Shown here one piece after another: positions 1 through 8,115 of a DNA stretch of 64,000 nucleotides (positions are counted from its first letter, which is position 1; each line of letters starts with the position of its first letter). The notes beneath the pieces were generated by a model. That model saw nothing but the letters and a program-made list of their open reading frames with translations. It made no database searches and was not told where the DNA came from. This DNA is from Planotetraspora sp. A-T 1434 (GTDB taxonomy: Bacteria; Actinomycetota; Actinomycetes; Streptosporangiales; Streptosporangiaceae). Location: the NCBI RefSeq assembly GCF_025420585.1, contig NZ_JAOEGB010000002.1:124001-188000 (forward strand). Direction: 5' to 3'. The position numbers and the translations under genes are program-made.

Positions 1-127
1 CCCCTCTCTCGTAGAGCGCGGCCAGCGCGGCGTCCATGCCGGCGTCGGCGCCCTCCAGGCCGCCGTCCAGGGCGCCCTCGGCCGCGCCGCCGAGCACCAG
101 CCGCCACCGGCGGGCCCGCTCCTCCAT
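1..127 (-). CDS. VWA domain protein, N-terminal fragment (runs off the window)
   Basis: Only about 42 codons are inside the window. The minus-strand reading begins MEERARRWRLVLGGAAEG and continues with small hydrophobic and Ala-rich residues. This N-terminus (RRWRLVLG) is what I know from VWA-domain proteins encoded next to MoxR ATPases in actinobacteria; the metal-binding VWA domain itself would lie beyond base 1. The ATG shares one base with the TGA of the DUF5682 gene upstream (TGATG), so the two are probably translationally coupled. The family call rests on this short N-terminus and on the neighbouring gene order. Confidence 0.6.
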   Translation of the reverse strand, partial: MEERARRWRLVLGGAAEGALDGGLEGADAGMDAALAALYERG

Positions 128-2466
128 CACGCCCTCCCCGAATCTTCCAGCCCCAGGATTTCCAGAACGGTGTGTACGGCTGCCGCCGCCTGCTCGTCGT
201 CGTAGTCGTCCACCTCGGGCGCGGCGGCGGCCGTGCCCGACCGGACGCGGTCTCCGATCATGCGCCGCTCGGGCGGCGGGAACGCCCCGAACGTGCGCCT
301 CAGCAGCGGCAGCACGTCCACGAACGCGTCCGGGGACAGCCCGGTGAGCCAGTCGTCCACGGTGGCCAGCAGCCGGCTGTCGTGGACGAGCAGCAGGCCG
401 CCCCCGGACAGGAAGCCCTCCATCCAGGAGGCGGCGCGGGCCGGCGGGTTGCCGAGGGACATCGACCGCGCCATGCGGGTGGCGACGTCGTCCACGATGT
501 CGGCGTCGAAGAGGATCCGCACGACGCGGCCCTCGATCAGCCCCGGCACGCCGGTCCGGCCGGGAACGCCCGTGAGCGTCGCGAGCCAGAGGTCGCCCTC
601 CAGCAGGCCGGCCGCGATGTGGACGCCGTCGATCAGCGCGACCATCTCGCGGGCCGAGTCGTCGTCGAGCCCGGTCAGCGCGGGCGCAAGGCCCGCGCAG
701 ATCCGCGCCAGCAGGGAGCCGGTGATCGCGCCGAGCCCTCCGGTGCCCCGCACGTCGCCGTACCGCTGGGCGCGGACGAGCGCGGGAAGAGCCGCCATCA
801 GGTGGGTCACCTGGCTGTCCAGCGCCGCCCTGTCCTTGATCGCCTGGAGGACGTCGGGCAGGGCCTCGGACAGGCCGGCCAGCAGACACCGCTCGACCAG
901 CGAGGTCAGGTCCGCGAGCGACACGTCCGGCCCGGCCGCCCACTCGCGGGCGCGGCCGGTCGCGGCGGCGTCGACGGTGATGCCCCAGTGGGCCGCCTCG
1001 ATGAGGGCCACGTCGAACTCGGGCCGCCACTCCAGCGTCCACGACTCCTTGAACGTGCCCTTCCCCCGGGTCTCTCGCCGGGCCCCCCACGGCACGCCGA
1101 TCAGGCCGAGCCGGTGCAGGAGGCGGCTGCGGTCCAGGTCAAGGGGCTTGCGGAGGTCGAGGTCGTGCTCGCGGGAGAGGGCCTCGGGCTTGAGCCTGAG
1201 CCGCCGCTGCTCCTCCCGCAGATGCCGCTGAAGAGGGACCATCGGGGTCGAGTCGGGCACGTGGCCGAGCCGCTCCCCCACGACCATGCGGCGCTGGATC
1301 AGCTCGACCGGGAGGTCGTCGCCCTCGCACAACACGGCTCTGGCCGCCTCGGTCACCTCCGACAGCCCCGCGAGCGGCCTCCCCCGCAAGGCGGCCAGGC
1401 CCTCGGCCAGCCGTACGGACTCGATCACGTGGGCGGAGGAGACCGGCAGTCCCTCTTCCCGGAGGACCGCCGCGGCACTGGTCAGCCAGCGCTCGATCGG
1501 GCGGTCGGGCGCGGCGAACAGGTGGTCGTACCAGCCCGGGGACGTGATCCCCGCGCCGTAGCCGCTCCGGGCGGAGAGCCGCCCGTGCGTCCACGGCACC
1601 CAGGTCATGTCGGCCTTCACCTTGGGCATGCCGCGGAGCAGCCGCTCGTCCTCGGCGGCCGGGGGCAGGGTCGTCAGCGCGGGGACGTGCCAGGCGCCGC
1701 ACACCACGGCGATGGTCTCGAAGCCGTCCTTCATCGCCGTCCTCAGCGTCTTGCGCATGTGGGCCTCGCGCCGCGCCTCCGTGCCGTCCGGGACGTAGCC
1801 CACGCGGACGGCCGCCATCGCCTCGGCCACCACCTGGAGAACACCGCTCCCGACCCCATGCCCGCCGACCCCACGTCCACCGGCCTCGTGCTCAGAGGCC
1901 TCGTGCTCAGAGACCTCGTGCTCAGGGGCCTCATGCCCGGTGGCCGGGCGCCTGGGCGCCTGGTGCTCCACGACGTCCTCCCACCAGCGCTCGGGGTCGT
2001 CGTATCCGGCCGCCTCCGCCAGCTCGCCGATCGGGTCGCGCCCCGCGTTCGCGGTCTCCGCCTCGATCTCCATGGCCAGGCTGTGGGCGGCCGGCAGGTC
2101 GCAGAAGCGCACCTCGATCCCGGCCCGGAGCGCATAGGTGATCGCCTGCCATTCCGGCGAGAACACCGCGAACGGCCAGAAGGCGGCCTTGCCCTGCGCG
2201 TGCGCCAGCAGGGCGACGGGCGGCTCCATCCCGGGGTCGGCGGCGAGGGCGACCAGCGCGTCGGCCTCCGGCGGGCCCTCGATGAGCACGACGTCGGGCT
2301 TGAGCCGTTCGAGCTCGGCCCGTACGGCTCTCGCCGAGCCGGGCCCGTGATGCCGGACGCCCAGGATCGCGGTCTGAACCGTCGTTCGCGTCGCCGCCTG
2401 AACCGTCGCCTGGCCCTTGGGGGTCACGGCGTCAGCCCGCATCGCGGCAGGCCCTGTAGAAGTCAC
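127..2466 (-). CDS. DUF5682 family protein
   Basis: A 779-residue protein of the MoxR/VWA neighbourhood. The N-terminal core shows GVRHHGPGSARAV at residues 36-48 and LIEGPPEA near 61-68, the conserved opening of DUF5682, a family I understand to have a TraB/ChaN/EreA-like fold; its biochemical activity is not established. Around residues 177-195 a low-complexity stretch of repeated SEHEA units interrupts the domain. The start overlaps the 3' end of the MoxR gene by 35 bp; the ATG at 2442 (M9) would cut that to 11 bp and is an equally good start. The stop overlaps the VWA start. Probably cytoplasmic and working with the MoxR ATPase. Confidence 0.75.
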   Translation of the reverse strand: MTSTGPAAMRADAVTPKGQATVQAATRTTVQTAILGVRHHGPGSARAVRAELERLKPDVVLIEGPPEADALVALAADPGMEPPVALLAHAQGKAAFWPFAVFSPEWQAITYALRAGIEVRFCDLPAAHSLAMEIEAETANAGRDPIGELAEAAGYDDPERWWEDVVEHQAPRRPATGHEAPEHEVSEHEASEHEAGGRGVGGHGVGSGVLQVVAEAMAAVRVGYVPDGTEARREAHMRKTLRTAMKDGFETIAVVCGAWHVPALTTLPPAAEDERLLRGMPKVKADMTWVPWTHGRLSARSGYGAGITSPGWYDHLFAAPDRPIERWLTSAAAVLREEGLPVSSAHVIESVRLAEGLAALRGRPLAGLSEVTEAARAVLCEGDDLPVELIQRRMVVGERLGHVPDSTPMVPLQRHLREEQRRLRLKPEALSREHDLDLRKPLDLDRSRLLHRLGLIGVPWGARRETRGKGTFKESWTLEWRPEFDVALIEAAHWGITVDAAATGRAREWAAGPDVSLADLTSLVERCLLAGLSEALPDVLQAIKDRAALDSQVTHLMAALPALVRAQRYGDVRGTGGLGAITGSLLARICAGLAPALTGLDDDSAREMVALIDGVHIAAGLLEGDLWLATLTGVPGRTGVPGLIEGRVVRILFDADIVDDVATRMARSMSLGNPPARAASWMEGFLSGGGLLLVHDSRLLATVDDWLTGLSPDAFVDVLPLLRRTFGAFPPPERRMIGDRVRSGTAAAAPEVDDYDDEQAAAAVHTVLEILGLEDSGRA
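1880..1936 (-). repeat. 15-bp tandem repeat inside DUF5682 gene
   Basis: Three to four imperfect copies of a 15-bp unit (plus strand: ctcagaggcctcgtg) encode successive S-E-H-E-A/V pentapeptides. The unit length is a multiple of three, so copy-number change would keep frame and alter only a linker. Confidence 0.75.
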
Positions 2467-3499
2467 GCCAGTCCTCGCGGTCGCGGACCACGGCCTCCAA
2501 GTACTCCTGCCAGACGACGCGGTCGGACACCGGGTCCTGGATCACCGCGCCGACGATCCCGCCCGCGATGTCCGAGGCGCGCAGCACCCCGTCGCCGAAA
2601 TGGGCGGCGAGGGCGATCCCGCTGGTCACGACGGAGATCGCCTCCGCCGTGCTCAGAGTGCCGCTGGGCGACTTGACCTTGGTGCGCCCGTCGGCGGTCA
2701 CCCCGGAGCGCAGCTCGCGGAAGACCGTGACCACCCGGCGGATCTCCTCCAGCCCGGCCGGAGTGTCGGGCAGCTCCAGCGAACGGCCGAGCTGGGCCAC
2801 CCGCCGGGAGACGATCTCGACCTCCTCCTCGGCGCTCGCCGGGACGGGCAGCACGACGGTGTTGAACCGCCTGCGCAGCGCGCTGGACAGGTCGTTGACA
2901 CCCCGGTCGCGGTCGTTGGCGGTCGCGATGACGTTGAAGCCCTTGGCCGCCTGGACCTCCTCGTTCAGCTCGGGGATCGGCAGCGTCTTCTCCGACAGGA
3001 TCGTGATCAGGGCGTCCTGGACGTCCGAGGGCATCCGGGTGAGCTCCTCCACCCGCGCCAGCCGTCCCTCGGCCATGGCGCGCATCACCGGGCTCGGGGT
3101 CAGCGCCTGCCGGGACGGGCCCTCCGACAGCAGGCGGGCGTAGTTCCACCCGTAGCGGATCGCCTCCTCGGCCGCGCCGGCCGTGCCCTGCACCAGCAGG
3201 GTGGAATCGCCGCTGATCGCGGCCGCGAGATGCTCCGACAGCCACGTCTTGGCCGTGCCGGGGACGCCGAGCAGGAGCAGCGCCCGGTCGGTCGCCAGGG
3301 TGGCCACCGCCACCTCGACGATCCTTCGCGGGCCGACGTACTTGGGGGTGATCTGGTCGCCGTCCCCGAGGAGATACGTCGTCACGGCCCACGGCGACAG
3401 CCGCCAGCCCGGCGGGCGGGGCCGGTCGTCGCTCTTCGCCAGCATCGCCAGCTCGTCGGCGTACTGGTCTTCCGCGTGGGGGCGCAGAACGGTCGTCAC
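2432..3499 (-). CDS. MoxR family AAA+ ATPase
   Basis: A 355-residue MoxR-type AAA+ ATPase. The P-loop is GVPGTAKTW at residues 78-86 (Ala before the Lys instead of the common Gly), and a Walker B/sensor region lies near 145-165 (VEELTRMPSDVQDALITIL), followed by an NDRDRGVNDLSSALRRRF arginine-finger segment. MoxR ATPases act as chaperones that remodel a partner, commonly a VWA protein; here the VWA gene lies two genes downstream. Translation starts at GTG 3499, which overlaps the DUF5691 stop as GTGA. It is the third full-length gene of a coupled five-gene minus-strand unit. Confidence 0.9.
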   Translation of the reverse strand: MTTVLRPHAEDQYADELAMLAKSDDRPRPPGWRLSPWAVTTYLLGDGDQITPKYVGPRRIVEVAVATLATDRALLLLGVPGTAKTWLSEHLAAAISGDSTLLVQGTAGAAEEAIRYGWNYARLLSEGPSRQALTPSPVMRAMAEGRLARVEELTRMPSDVQDALITILSEKTLPIPELNEEVQAAKGFNVIATANDRDRGVNDLSSALRRRFNTVVLPVPASAEEEVEIVSRRVAQLGRSLELPDTPAGLEEIRRVVTVFRELRSGVTADGRTKVKSPSGTLSTAEAISVVTSGIALAAHFGDGVLRASDIAGGIVGAVIQDPVSDRVVWQEYLEAVVRDREDWRDFYRACRDAG

Positions 3500-4836
3500 G
3501 AAAGCTCCTTCGACATCTCATAGCGGAAAAGCAGGGTGGCGGCCAGGTCGGGCACGTCGTGGACGTGCGCGTGCACCGCGGGGTCGAGCCGCTCACCGGC
3601 CAGCCTGATCAGCTCGCCGGCGTTCCACGGCTGAGCGCCCGAGGTCTCGACGATCTTCCGCAGTACGGCTTTCGCGAGGCGCGGGCCCCATGGCCTGGCC
3701 ACGCCGCCCAGCATCATGATCATTTGCCCGTCGACCGGCTGCCGCCTGACCAGCTCGGCCGCCCGGTCGGACTGCTCCGCCGGCGGCAGCACGGCCAGCA
3801 GGTCGGTCAGGGGCTCCACCTCGAACAGCGCACGCGCCCACTCGGCGTCGCGTTGCAGGATCGCCGCCCGGGTCCAGCCCATGCGGACCTCCCTCTCCCA
3901 GTCGCCGATCCTCATCCGGGTGATCTCACCAACCGGAAGGCCGAGGTGATCCGGCCAGAAGGCGAGCGGCGTGTGCGCGACGACCTGCTGGAGCCACCAG
4001 CCGCGCTGCGCCATCCCCGCGGGCGGCCTGCCCCGGACGCCGTCACGCTCCATCGTGCTGTCGCACGCCCTGGGCGGCTCCGCCCTCCCCCGGACGAGGC
4101 AGCGGGCGGCCCGCTCGGCCATCCGGCGGGCCAGCCGGGAACCGGGCAGCCGAGTGAGCAGGTCGGCGGCGGTCTGCCGCACCTCCCGGCGGCGGTCGTC
4201 GAGGGCCGATTCGAGGAACGGCTCGTCGTCCATGCTCAGCCCGTCGGCGAGGACGGCGACGAACGCGGCCCGGTCCTCCGGCGTCTCCCCGCTCCAGCCC
4301 CCTTCGAGGAGCTCGCGGGCGCGCGCGGGAGCCGTGGCGCGCAGCGCGGCGAGGAACGCCCGCCGGTCGCCGCTCGTCCCGAGCTCCCACGTCTCGGCGG
4401 GCGGCACGAGGGTGGGCTCCGCGAGGAGGTAGGACCAGGCGGGGTTGAGCTCCGCCAGCCAGCGGCCCCGGGAGCCGGTCAGCAGGCCGAGGTGGGAACG
4501 GATCGAGCGGTCCCGCGCCCCGTGGTCGAGGAGATCGGGAATCAGCGCGGCGGGGACCCGCACGCCGCTCGCCGCCGCGATCTCCAGCCACTCCGGCAGC
4601 AGCCGGGCCTGTTCGCCCATGAGCATCCGAGCCAGCCGGTCACCCGCCGCCCGGGACGCGAGCGGCCGCGTCTCGGCGGAGGCGGAAGGCAGCGGCCGGC
4701 CCCTGCGCGGCCGCCACCCTGCCCGCCTCCGCGTCACGCACACGGCGGCCTCCTCCAGCAGACCGGCCGGCGGCACGGCCCGGCGCTCGGCGCCCACCAG
4801 AGCGGCGGACACCAACTCCTCCCACGACCCGCTCAC
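3496..4836 (-). CDS. DUF5691 family protein
   Basis: A 446-residue protein matching DUF5691 by its opening (SGSWEELVSAALVGAERRA) and its place between SWIM and MoxR genes. The body is rich in Leu/Ala/Arg helices (for example ADLLTRLPGSRLARRMAERA) and looks like HEAT-type helical repeats; no catalytic motif is visible. I chose GTG 4836 because it forms a GTGA overlap with the preceding small frame and gives the family N-terminus; a longer reading to 4953 would add a non-conserved Arg/Gly-rich leader. Its stop overlaps the MoxR start by 4 bp. Function unknown. Confidence 0.75.
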   Translation of the reverse strand: MSGSWEELVSAALVGAERRAVPPAGLLEEAAVCVTRRRAGWRPRRGRPLPSASAETRPLASRAAGDRLARMLMGEQARLLPEWLEIAAASGVRVPAALIPDLLDHGARDRSIRSHLGLLTGSRGRWLAELNPAWSYLLAEPTLVPPAETWELGTSGDRRAFLAALRATAPARARELLEGGWSGETPEDRAAFVAVLADGLSMDDEPFLESALDDRRREVRQTAADLLTRLPGSRLARRMAERAARCLVRGRAEPPRACDSTMERDGVRGRPPAGMAQRGWWLQQVVAHTPLAFWPDHLGLPVGEITRMRIGDWEREVRMGWTRAAILQRDAEWARALFEVEPLTDLLAVLPPAEQSDRAAELVRRQPVDGQMIMMLGGVARPWGPRLAKAVLRKIVETSGAQPWNAGELIRLAGERLDPAVHAHVHDVPDLAATLLFRYEMSKELS

Positions 4837-4964
4837 AACGCCCACCCCCACGCACCCACCACGCCTTCCAGCACATCGGCCAGCCGTACGGCCCGCCGCT
4901 CGGCGCCGACCAGCACGGCGGACACCGAGGCGGAGGACAGCGCCCCCTCCCATGCCTCGTTCAC
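4833..4964 (-). pseudogene. Truncated tandem copy of DUF5691 N-terminus (43 codons)
   Basis: This short frame reads VNEAWEGALSSASVSAVLVG then AERRAVRLADVLEGVVGAWG and stops. It is clearly related to the first 35 residues of the adjacent DUF5691 gene (SGSWEELVSAALVGAERRAV), and the DNA is near-identical over about 28 bp (plus strand 4784-4813 versus 4894-4923). It starts at a GTG overlapping the SWIM stop (GTGA, 4964-4961) and ends at a TGA overlapping the DUF5691 GTG (GTGA, 4836-4833), so it is positioned to be translated and to pass ribosomes on. Either a duplication remnant or a functional coupling leader; a sequencing-induced frameshift is the main alternative. Confidence 0.6.
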
Positions 4965-6373
4965 AGGCGGACCACCCGGCCTCCCTCGTCCCAGACCGTG
5001 AGGGGGCGCAGCCCGCGCGGCGTCCACTCGGCGGCCACCGTCACCGGACGGCCACCGGAAACGGCCAGCAGCCGCCAGGGAACGCCACCCCCGGGATGCA
5101 GCGGCAGCCCGCTCCCCTCCTGGTCGAGAAGGCTCTCCAGTGTGGGGACCGCGTCGGCGAGGACCACGGGCCAGGAGTCCGCCCAGGGGTCACCCGCCAG
5201 CACCCGGGCGATGCGGCCGGAAAGCCGGGAGATCTCCATCCCCTGCGGCGGGCCCGCGCTCACGAGGCCGTGCCTCTCGGCCACCAGTGCGCGCAGCGGG
5301 GACGACCCCGGGTAGAACGCCAGGTCGGCGTCGATGGTCGTGCCCGTCACCAGTGAGGCGTCCAGGGCCTGGCCGATGGGCGCGAACGACAGCACGAGCG
5401 CGGGACGCCCGGTCTCCCGGCCCATCAGCCAGACGCGACGGGCGACGAGCCGGTCCTGCTCCTCGTCCCGGCTGCCGATCACGTCCCAGCGGTCGCGGAC
5501 CGGCGGCGACGCCAGCACGCTTTCCCTGGCGACCGGGAAGCCGACCCGCGACCTGACCGTCTGCCCGAGCTCGCCGGGAAGCTCCGCCGTACGGCGATGC
5601 GCGACGGCGAGCAGGTGGATCAGCGCGTACTCCTCCAGCAGCAGGCCCGGCCAGTCCTCCTCGCGCAGCACGCGGGACAGGCGGGCCACCGCGCTCGCCA
5701 CTCCGGGCGCCTGGGCGTCGACCAGCCGCTTCGCCAGGTCGTCCCAGTCCGCGAGGCCGGTCTGCCGGGCACCCGCGATCCCGTGTGCGATCTGGTCGGA
5801 CAGCCACCGCTCCAGCTCGGACAGCCCCGCCGTGACCCTGCTCTCCCGCTGCGCGGCGACACCCGAGGACCTGCCCGCCCCGCCCGGCACCGCCGTCCCG
5901 CCAGAAGACTCGGCCGAAGACGCGGCCGTTTCGCCGGAGGATCCTTGGCCGCCCGGCGACCCTGGCGAGCCCGAAGACCCGTCCCCGCCGCCCGGCGCCG
6001 CCTCGGAAACCCGGGCCTCCTTCGCCGCCTGCCTGTCTGCCCGGGCACGCCGCTGGTCCAGCCACTCGGCCACCCAGTCAACGGGCCCGTCGGCGGCCCC
6101 CACGCCGTCCGACGACCACAGGAGCAGCAGCCCGAGGGCGTGCTTGCAGGGGAACTTCCGGCTCGGGCAGCTGCACTTGTAGGCCGGCTCGGAAAGGTCC
6201 ACGCACGCCCGGTACGGCTTGGCGCCGCTGCCCGCGCATTCACCCCAGACCACGTCGGGAAGCGCGCCGGCGCCGGACCACTTCGCGGGCGCCCCGACAC
6301 CGGACGCCGCCTTCCGCGACGCCGCGTCAGGCGCCAGCGCGAGCACCTGATCCCGGCTCCACCGTTCGATCAC
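4961..6373 (-). CDS. SWIM zinc-finger protein
   Basis: About 470 residues with a SWIM finger, KCSCPSRKFPCKH (CxC-x6-CxH), near residues 67-78, which binds zinc and is generally a nucleic-acid or protein interaction module. A long Gly/Ser/Ala/Glu-rich linker follows (about residues 115-185), then a conserved C-terminal domain ending WTPRGLRPLTVWDEGGRVV. I prefer GTG 6373 because TAGTGT lies 7 nt upstream (leaderless pattern) and the resulting IERWSRDQVLALAPDAAS start fits the family; GTG 6382 and TTG 6403 are alternatives. It heads the SWIM-DUF5691-MoxR-DUF5682-VWA unit. Confidence 0.85.
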   Translation of the reverse strand: MIERWSRDQVLALAPDAASRKAASGVGAPAKWSGAGALPDVVWGECAGSGAKPYRACVDLSEPAYKCSCPSRKFPCKHALGLLLLWSSDGVGAADGPVDWVAEWLDQRRARADRQAAKEARVSEAAPGGGDGSSGSPGSPGGQGSSGETAASSAESSGGTAVPGGAGRSSGVAAQRESRVTAGLSELERWLSDQIAHGIAGARQTGLADWDDLAKRLVDAQAPGVASAVARLSRVLREEDWPGLLLEEYALIHLLAVAHRRTAELPGELGQTVRSRVGFPVARESVLASPPVRDRWDVIGSRDEEQDRLVARRVWLMGRETGRPALVLSFAPIGQALDASLVTGTTIDADLAFYPGSSPLRALVAERHGLVSAGPPQGMEISRLSGRIARVLAGDPWADSWPVVLADAVPTLESLLDQEGSGLPLHPGGGVPWRLLAVSGGRPVTVAAEWTPRGLRPLTVWDEGGRVVRL

Positions 6374-6403
6374 CCGCCGCACACTAGCCAGGCCCTCCGA
6401 CAA

Positions 6404-6521
6404 ATCCGCCGGGCACGCGTCGCCATGCCGACACCGGCCACACCCCGATGGCTGCTGACCACCGGTCTCGCAGAAGAGCGCTATATATAACTTATTAACA
6501 CGTCACAGTTATAGTTGACGC
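6404..6521. promoter_or_regulatory. Divergent, AT-rich promoter region
   Basis: This gap separates the SWIM unit from the HTH gene. The right half (6479-6520) is conspicuously AT-rich (tatatataacttattaac), unlike anything around it. TATAGT at 6510-6515 sits exactly 6 nt before ATG 6522, the layout of a leaderless actinobacterial promoter. Confidence 0.6.
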
Positions 6522-7244
6522 ATGCCGGAGGACTGGCTCACCACCGACGAGGCGGCTCGGATACTCGGGGTCACGCCCGGACGAGTCCATGCCCTCGCCA
6601 AATCGGGCAAGCTCTCCTTTCGGATGGCGGGCCGTACCCGGCTCATCGATCCTGTCTCGGTTCACCGGCTCGTGGCGACCCCCCGGCGGCCGGGGCGGCC
6701 GTTGACCCCCGCATCCGCGTGGGCCGCTCTGCTGAGCGATCTGGGGACCGTGGACTGGATGGAGCTCACCAGGTCCCTCGATTTGTCCTCGCAGCAGCGT
6801 TACAACCTCAAGAGGCTGATCGCCCGGACGTCGGCCGACGATTGGAGTGCCCTGGCGAGGGTCCGGGCCAGGGCTCACAGGGTGCAGACCCGGGCAGCTT
6901 ATCTGGACGAGATCTTGCGGTGGGATGGCGTCGTCCGGTCCGGTGTCTCCGCGACCACCACGCATAGACTCGACCTCGTCGCCACGGGGGAGGCAGAGGC
7001 TTACACCGATGAAGAGACCTGGCAGCTGCTTCAGCGGGAGTTCCACCTTGCTCCCAGCGAATCGGGCAACCTTGTGCTGCGGGTCCCCGCCGTCCCCGAC
7101 GCTCGCTTGCCGTTCGTCCTCGGCCGCGAGGTCATGCCGGTCGCGGTGGTTGCCGTAGACCTTCTTGACAGCGGTGATCCGCGTTCCCGGCGCACTGCGC
7201 TTCAAATCATCGAACAACTTTCGAGAGCAGCCGCCCGTGACTGA
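6522..7244 (+). CDS. HTH (excisionase/MerR-like) protein, putative antitoxin of NTase pair
   Basis: 240 residues. The N-terminus (residues 5-50) is a helix-turn-helix with wing of the excisionase type: WLTTDEAARILGVTPGRVHA followed by an R-x-R-L-I-D segment and a VHRLV helix. Residues 60-240 carry a domain I do not recognise by name; it looks mixed alpha/beta, with an RLPFVLGREVMPVAVVAVDL stretch. It overlaps the downstream nucleotidyltransferase gene by 8 bp. The pairing of an HTH protein with an AbiEii-like NTase resembles type IV AbiE toxin-antitoxin systems, where the HTH partner is antitoxin and autorepressor; that role is inferred. Lower G+C promoter suggests acquisition. Confidence 0.65.
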   Translation: MPEDWLTTDEAARILGVTPGRVHALAKSGKLSFRMAGRTRLIDPVSVHRLVATPRRPGRPLTPASAWAALLSDLGTVDWMELTRSLDLSSQQRYNLKRLIARTSADDWSALARVRARAHRVQTRAAYLDEILRWDGVVRSGVSATTTHRLDLVATGEAEAYTDEETWQLLQREFHLAPSESGNLVLRVPAVPDARLPFVLGREVMPVAVVAVDLLDSGDPRSRRTALQIIEQLSRAAARD

Positions 7245-7998
7245 AACTTCTCTGTCTCGCCTACGCGACCAACCAGTTGACCTCACTCAGGTCCAGTTGC
7301 CCGACGACCGCCTCTGGCCCACCCTCCTCAGCCTGTCGGAATTACTGGAAGAGCGCTCATGGGCACTCATCGGGGGCCAGATGGTCGCCCTCCACGGCCT
7401 GGCCATGGGCAGGTCTCCGATCCGCTTCTCCTCCGACCTGGACGTCATCGCCAATCTCGTGCTCAGCCCGTCCAGCTTGACCACCTGCGCCACTCATGTC
7501 CGCTCCCTGGGCTTCGCCCCCACTCCTACCGCAGACGGCAAGCGACTGCACCGCTTCACCCAGGACAACCTGGTCATCGACATCGTGGCGCCGGACCACC
7601 CGCCGCGCCATCTGCTTCCGCTCCGGATCGCGGGCAAGGCCGCCATCGAGATCGATGGAGGCTGGCGCGCGCTGCAAAGCGCGGGCATCATCCCCGTAAT
7701 ATTCGGTTCCAGGCGGGGTTATGTTCCTGTGCCTGACCTCGGTGGTGCGCTTGTCATCAAGGCCCGCGCCGCAATTGCCGACTCCCGCGATCCAGAGCGG
7801 CATCTGCTCGACCTGGCCTTCCTGCTGAGCCTTGTCGAGAACCCCCGGCAGTTGCGCGACCGGCTTACCGCCCGCGACCGCACGCATCTGCGACGGCTCG
7901 GTCTGACTGGGGATACTCGCCAAGCACCGTGGATCACACTTCGTGACAGCACAGACCGAGGTGACGCCGTTGAGGCCTATCTGACGCTCACCCGATAA
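7237..7998 (+). CDS. AbiEii-like nucleotidyltransferase, putative toxin
   Basis: 253 residues from GTG 7237, which lies inside the 3' end of the HTH gene (8-bp overlap). The polymerase-beta-type NTase signature is visible: WALIGGQMVALHG near residues 42-54, then RFSSDLDVI, supplying the G-G and the paired Asp residues that bind metal and nucleotide. The arrangement (GG, HG, S-x-D-L-D) is that of AbiEii/AbiGii/MenT-type enzymes, which transfer nucleotides to RNA or protein and are often toxic. A later ALVIKARAAIADSRDPERHLLDL helix matches the conserved C-terminal half of such proteins. An earlier in-frame start at 7165 would overlap the partner by 80 bp and is unlikely. Confidence 0.75.
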   Translation: MTETSLSRLRDQPVDLTQVQLPDDRLWPTLLSLSELLEERSWALIGGQMVALHGLAMGRSPIRFSSDLDVIANLVLSPSSLTTCATHVRSLGFAPTPTADGKRLHRFTQDNLVIDIVAPDHPPRHLLPLRIAGKAAIEIDGGWRALQSAGIIPVIFGSRRGYVPVPDLGGALVIKARAAIADSRDPERHLLDLAFLLSLVENPRQLRDRLTARDRTHLRRLGLTGDTRQAPWITLRDSTDRGDAVEAYLTLTR

Positions 7999-8115
7999 AT
8001 GCTCCGCGGGATCGCCGGGAAAACTCAGCCCGGCCGGCCCTCACCCTTGACAGCCGGAAGTCGATAGCCGGCGTCGCCGGAAGTGTCGGGGGTGGGTGGA
8101 ATACTCACGAGGGTG

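Noticed and set aside
172-2676. An 834-codon plus-strand open frame opposite DUF5682 and MoxR
   Set aside because: It is antisense to two clearly recognisable genes and has the His/Arg/Gly-rich composition expected from frame shadows in G+C-rich DNA.
3496-4953. Longer 485-residue form of DUF5691
   Set aside because: The extra N-terminal residues are the out-of-frame reading of the truncated duplicate; GTG 4836 gives the family start and a GTGA junction.
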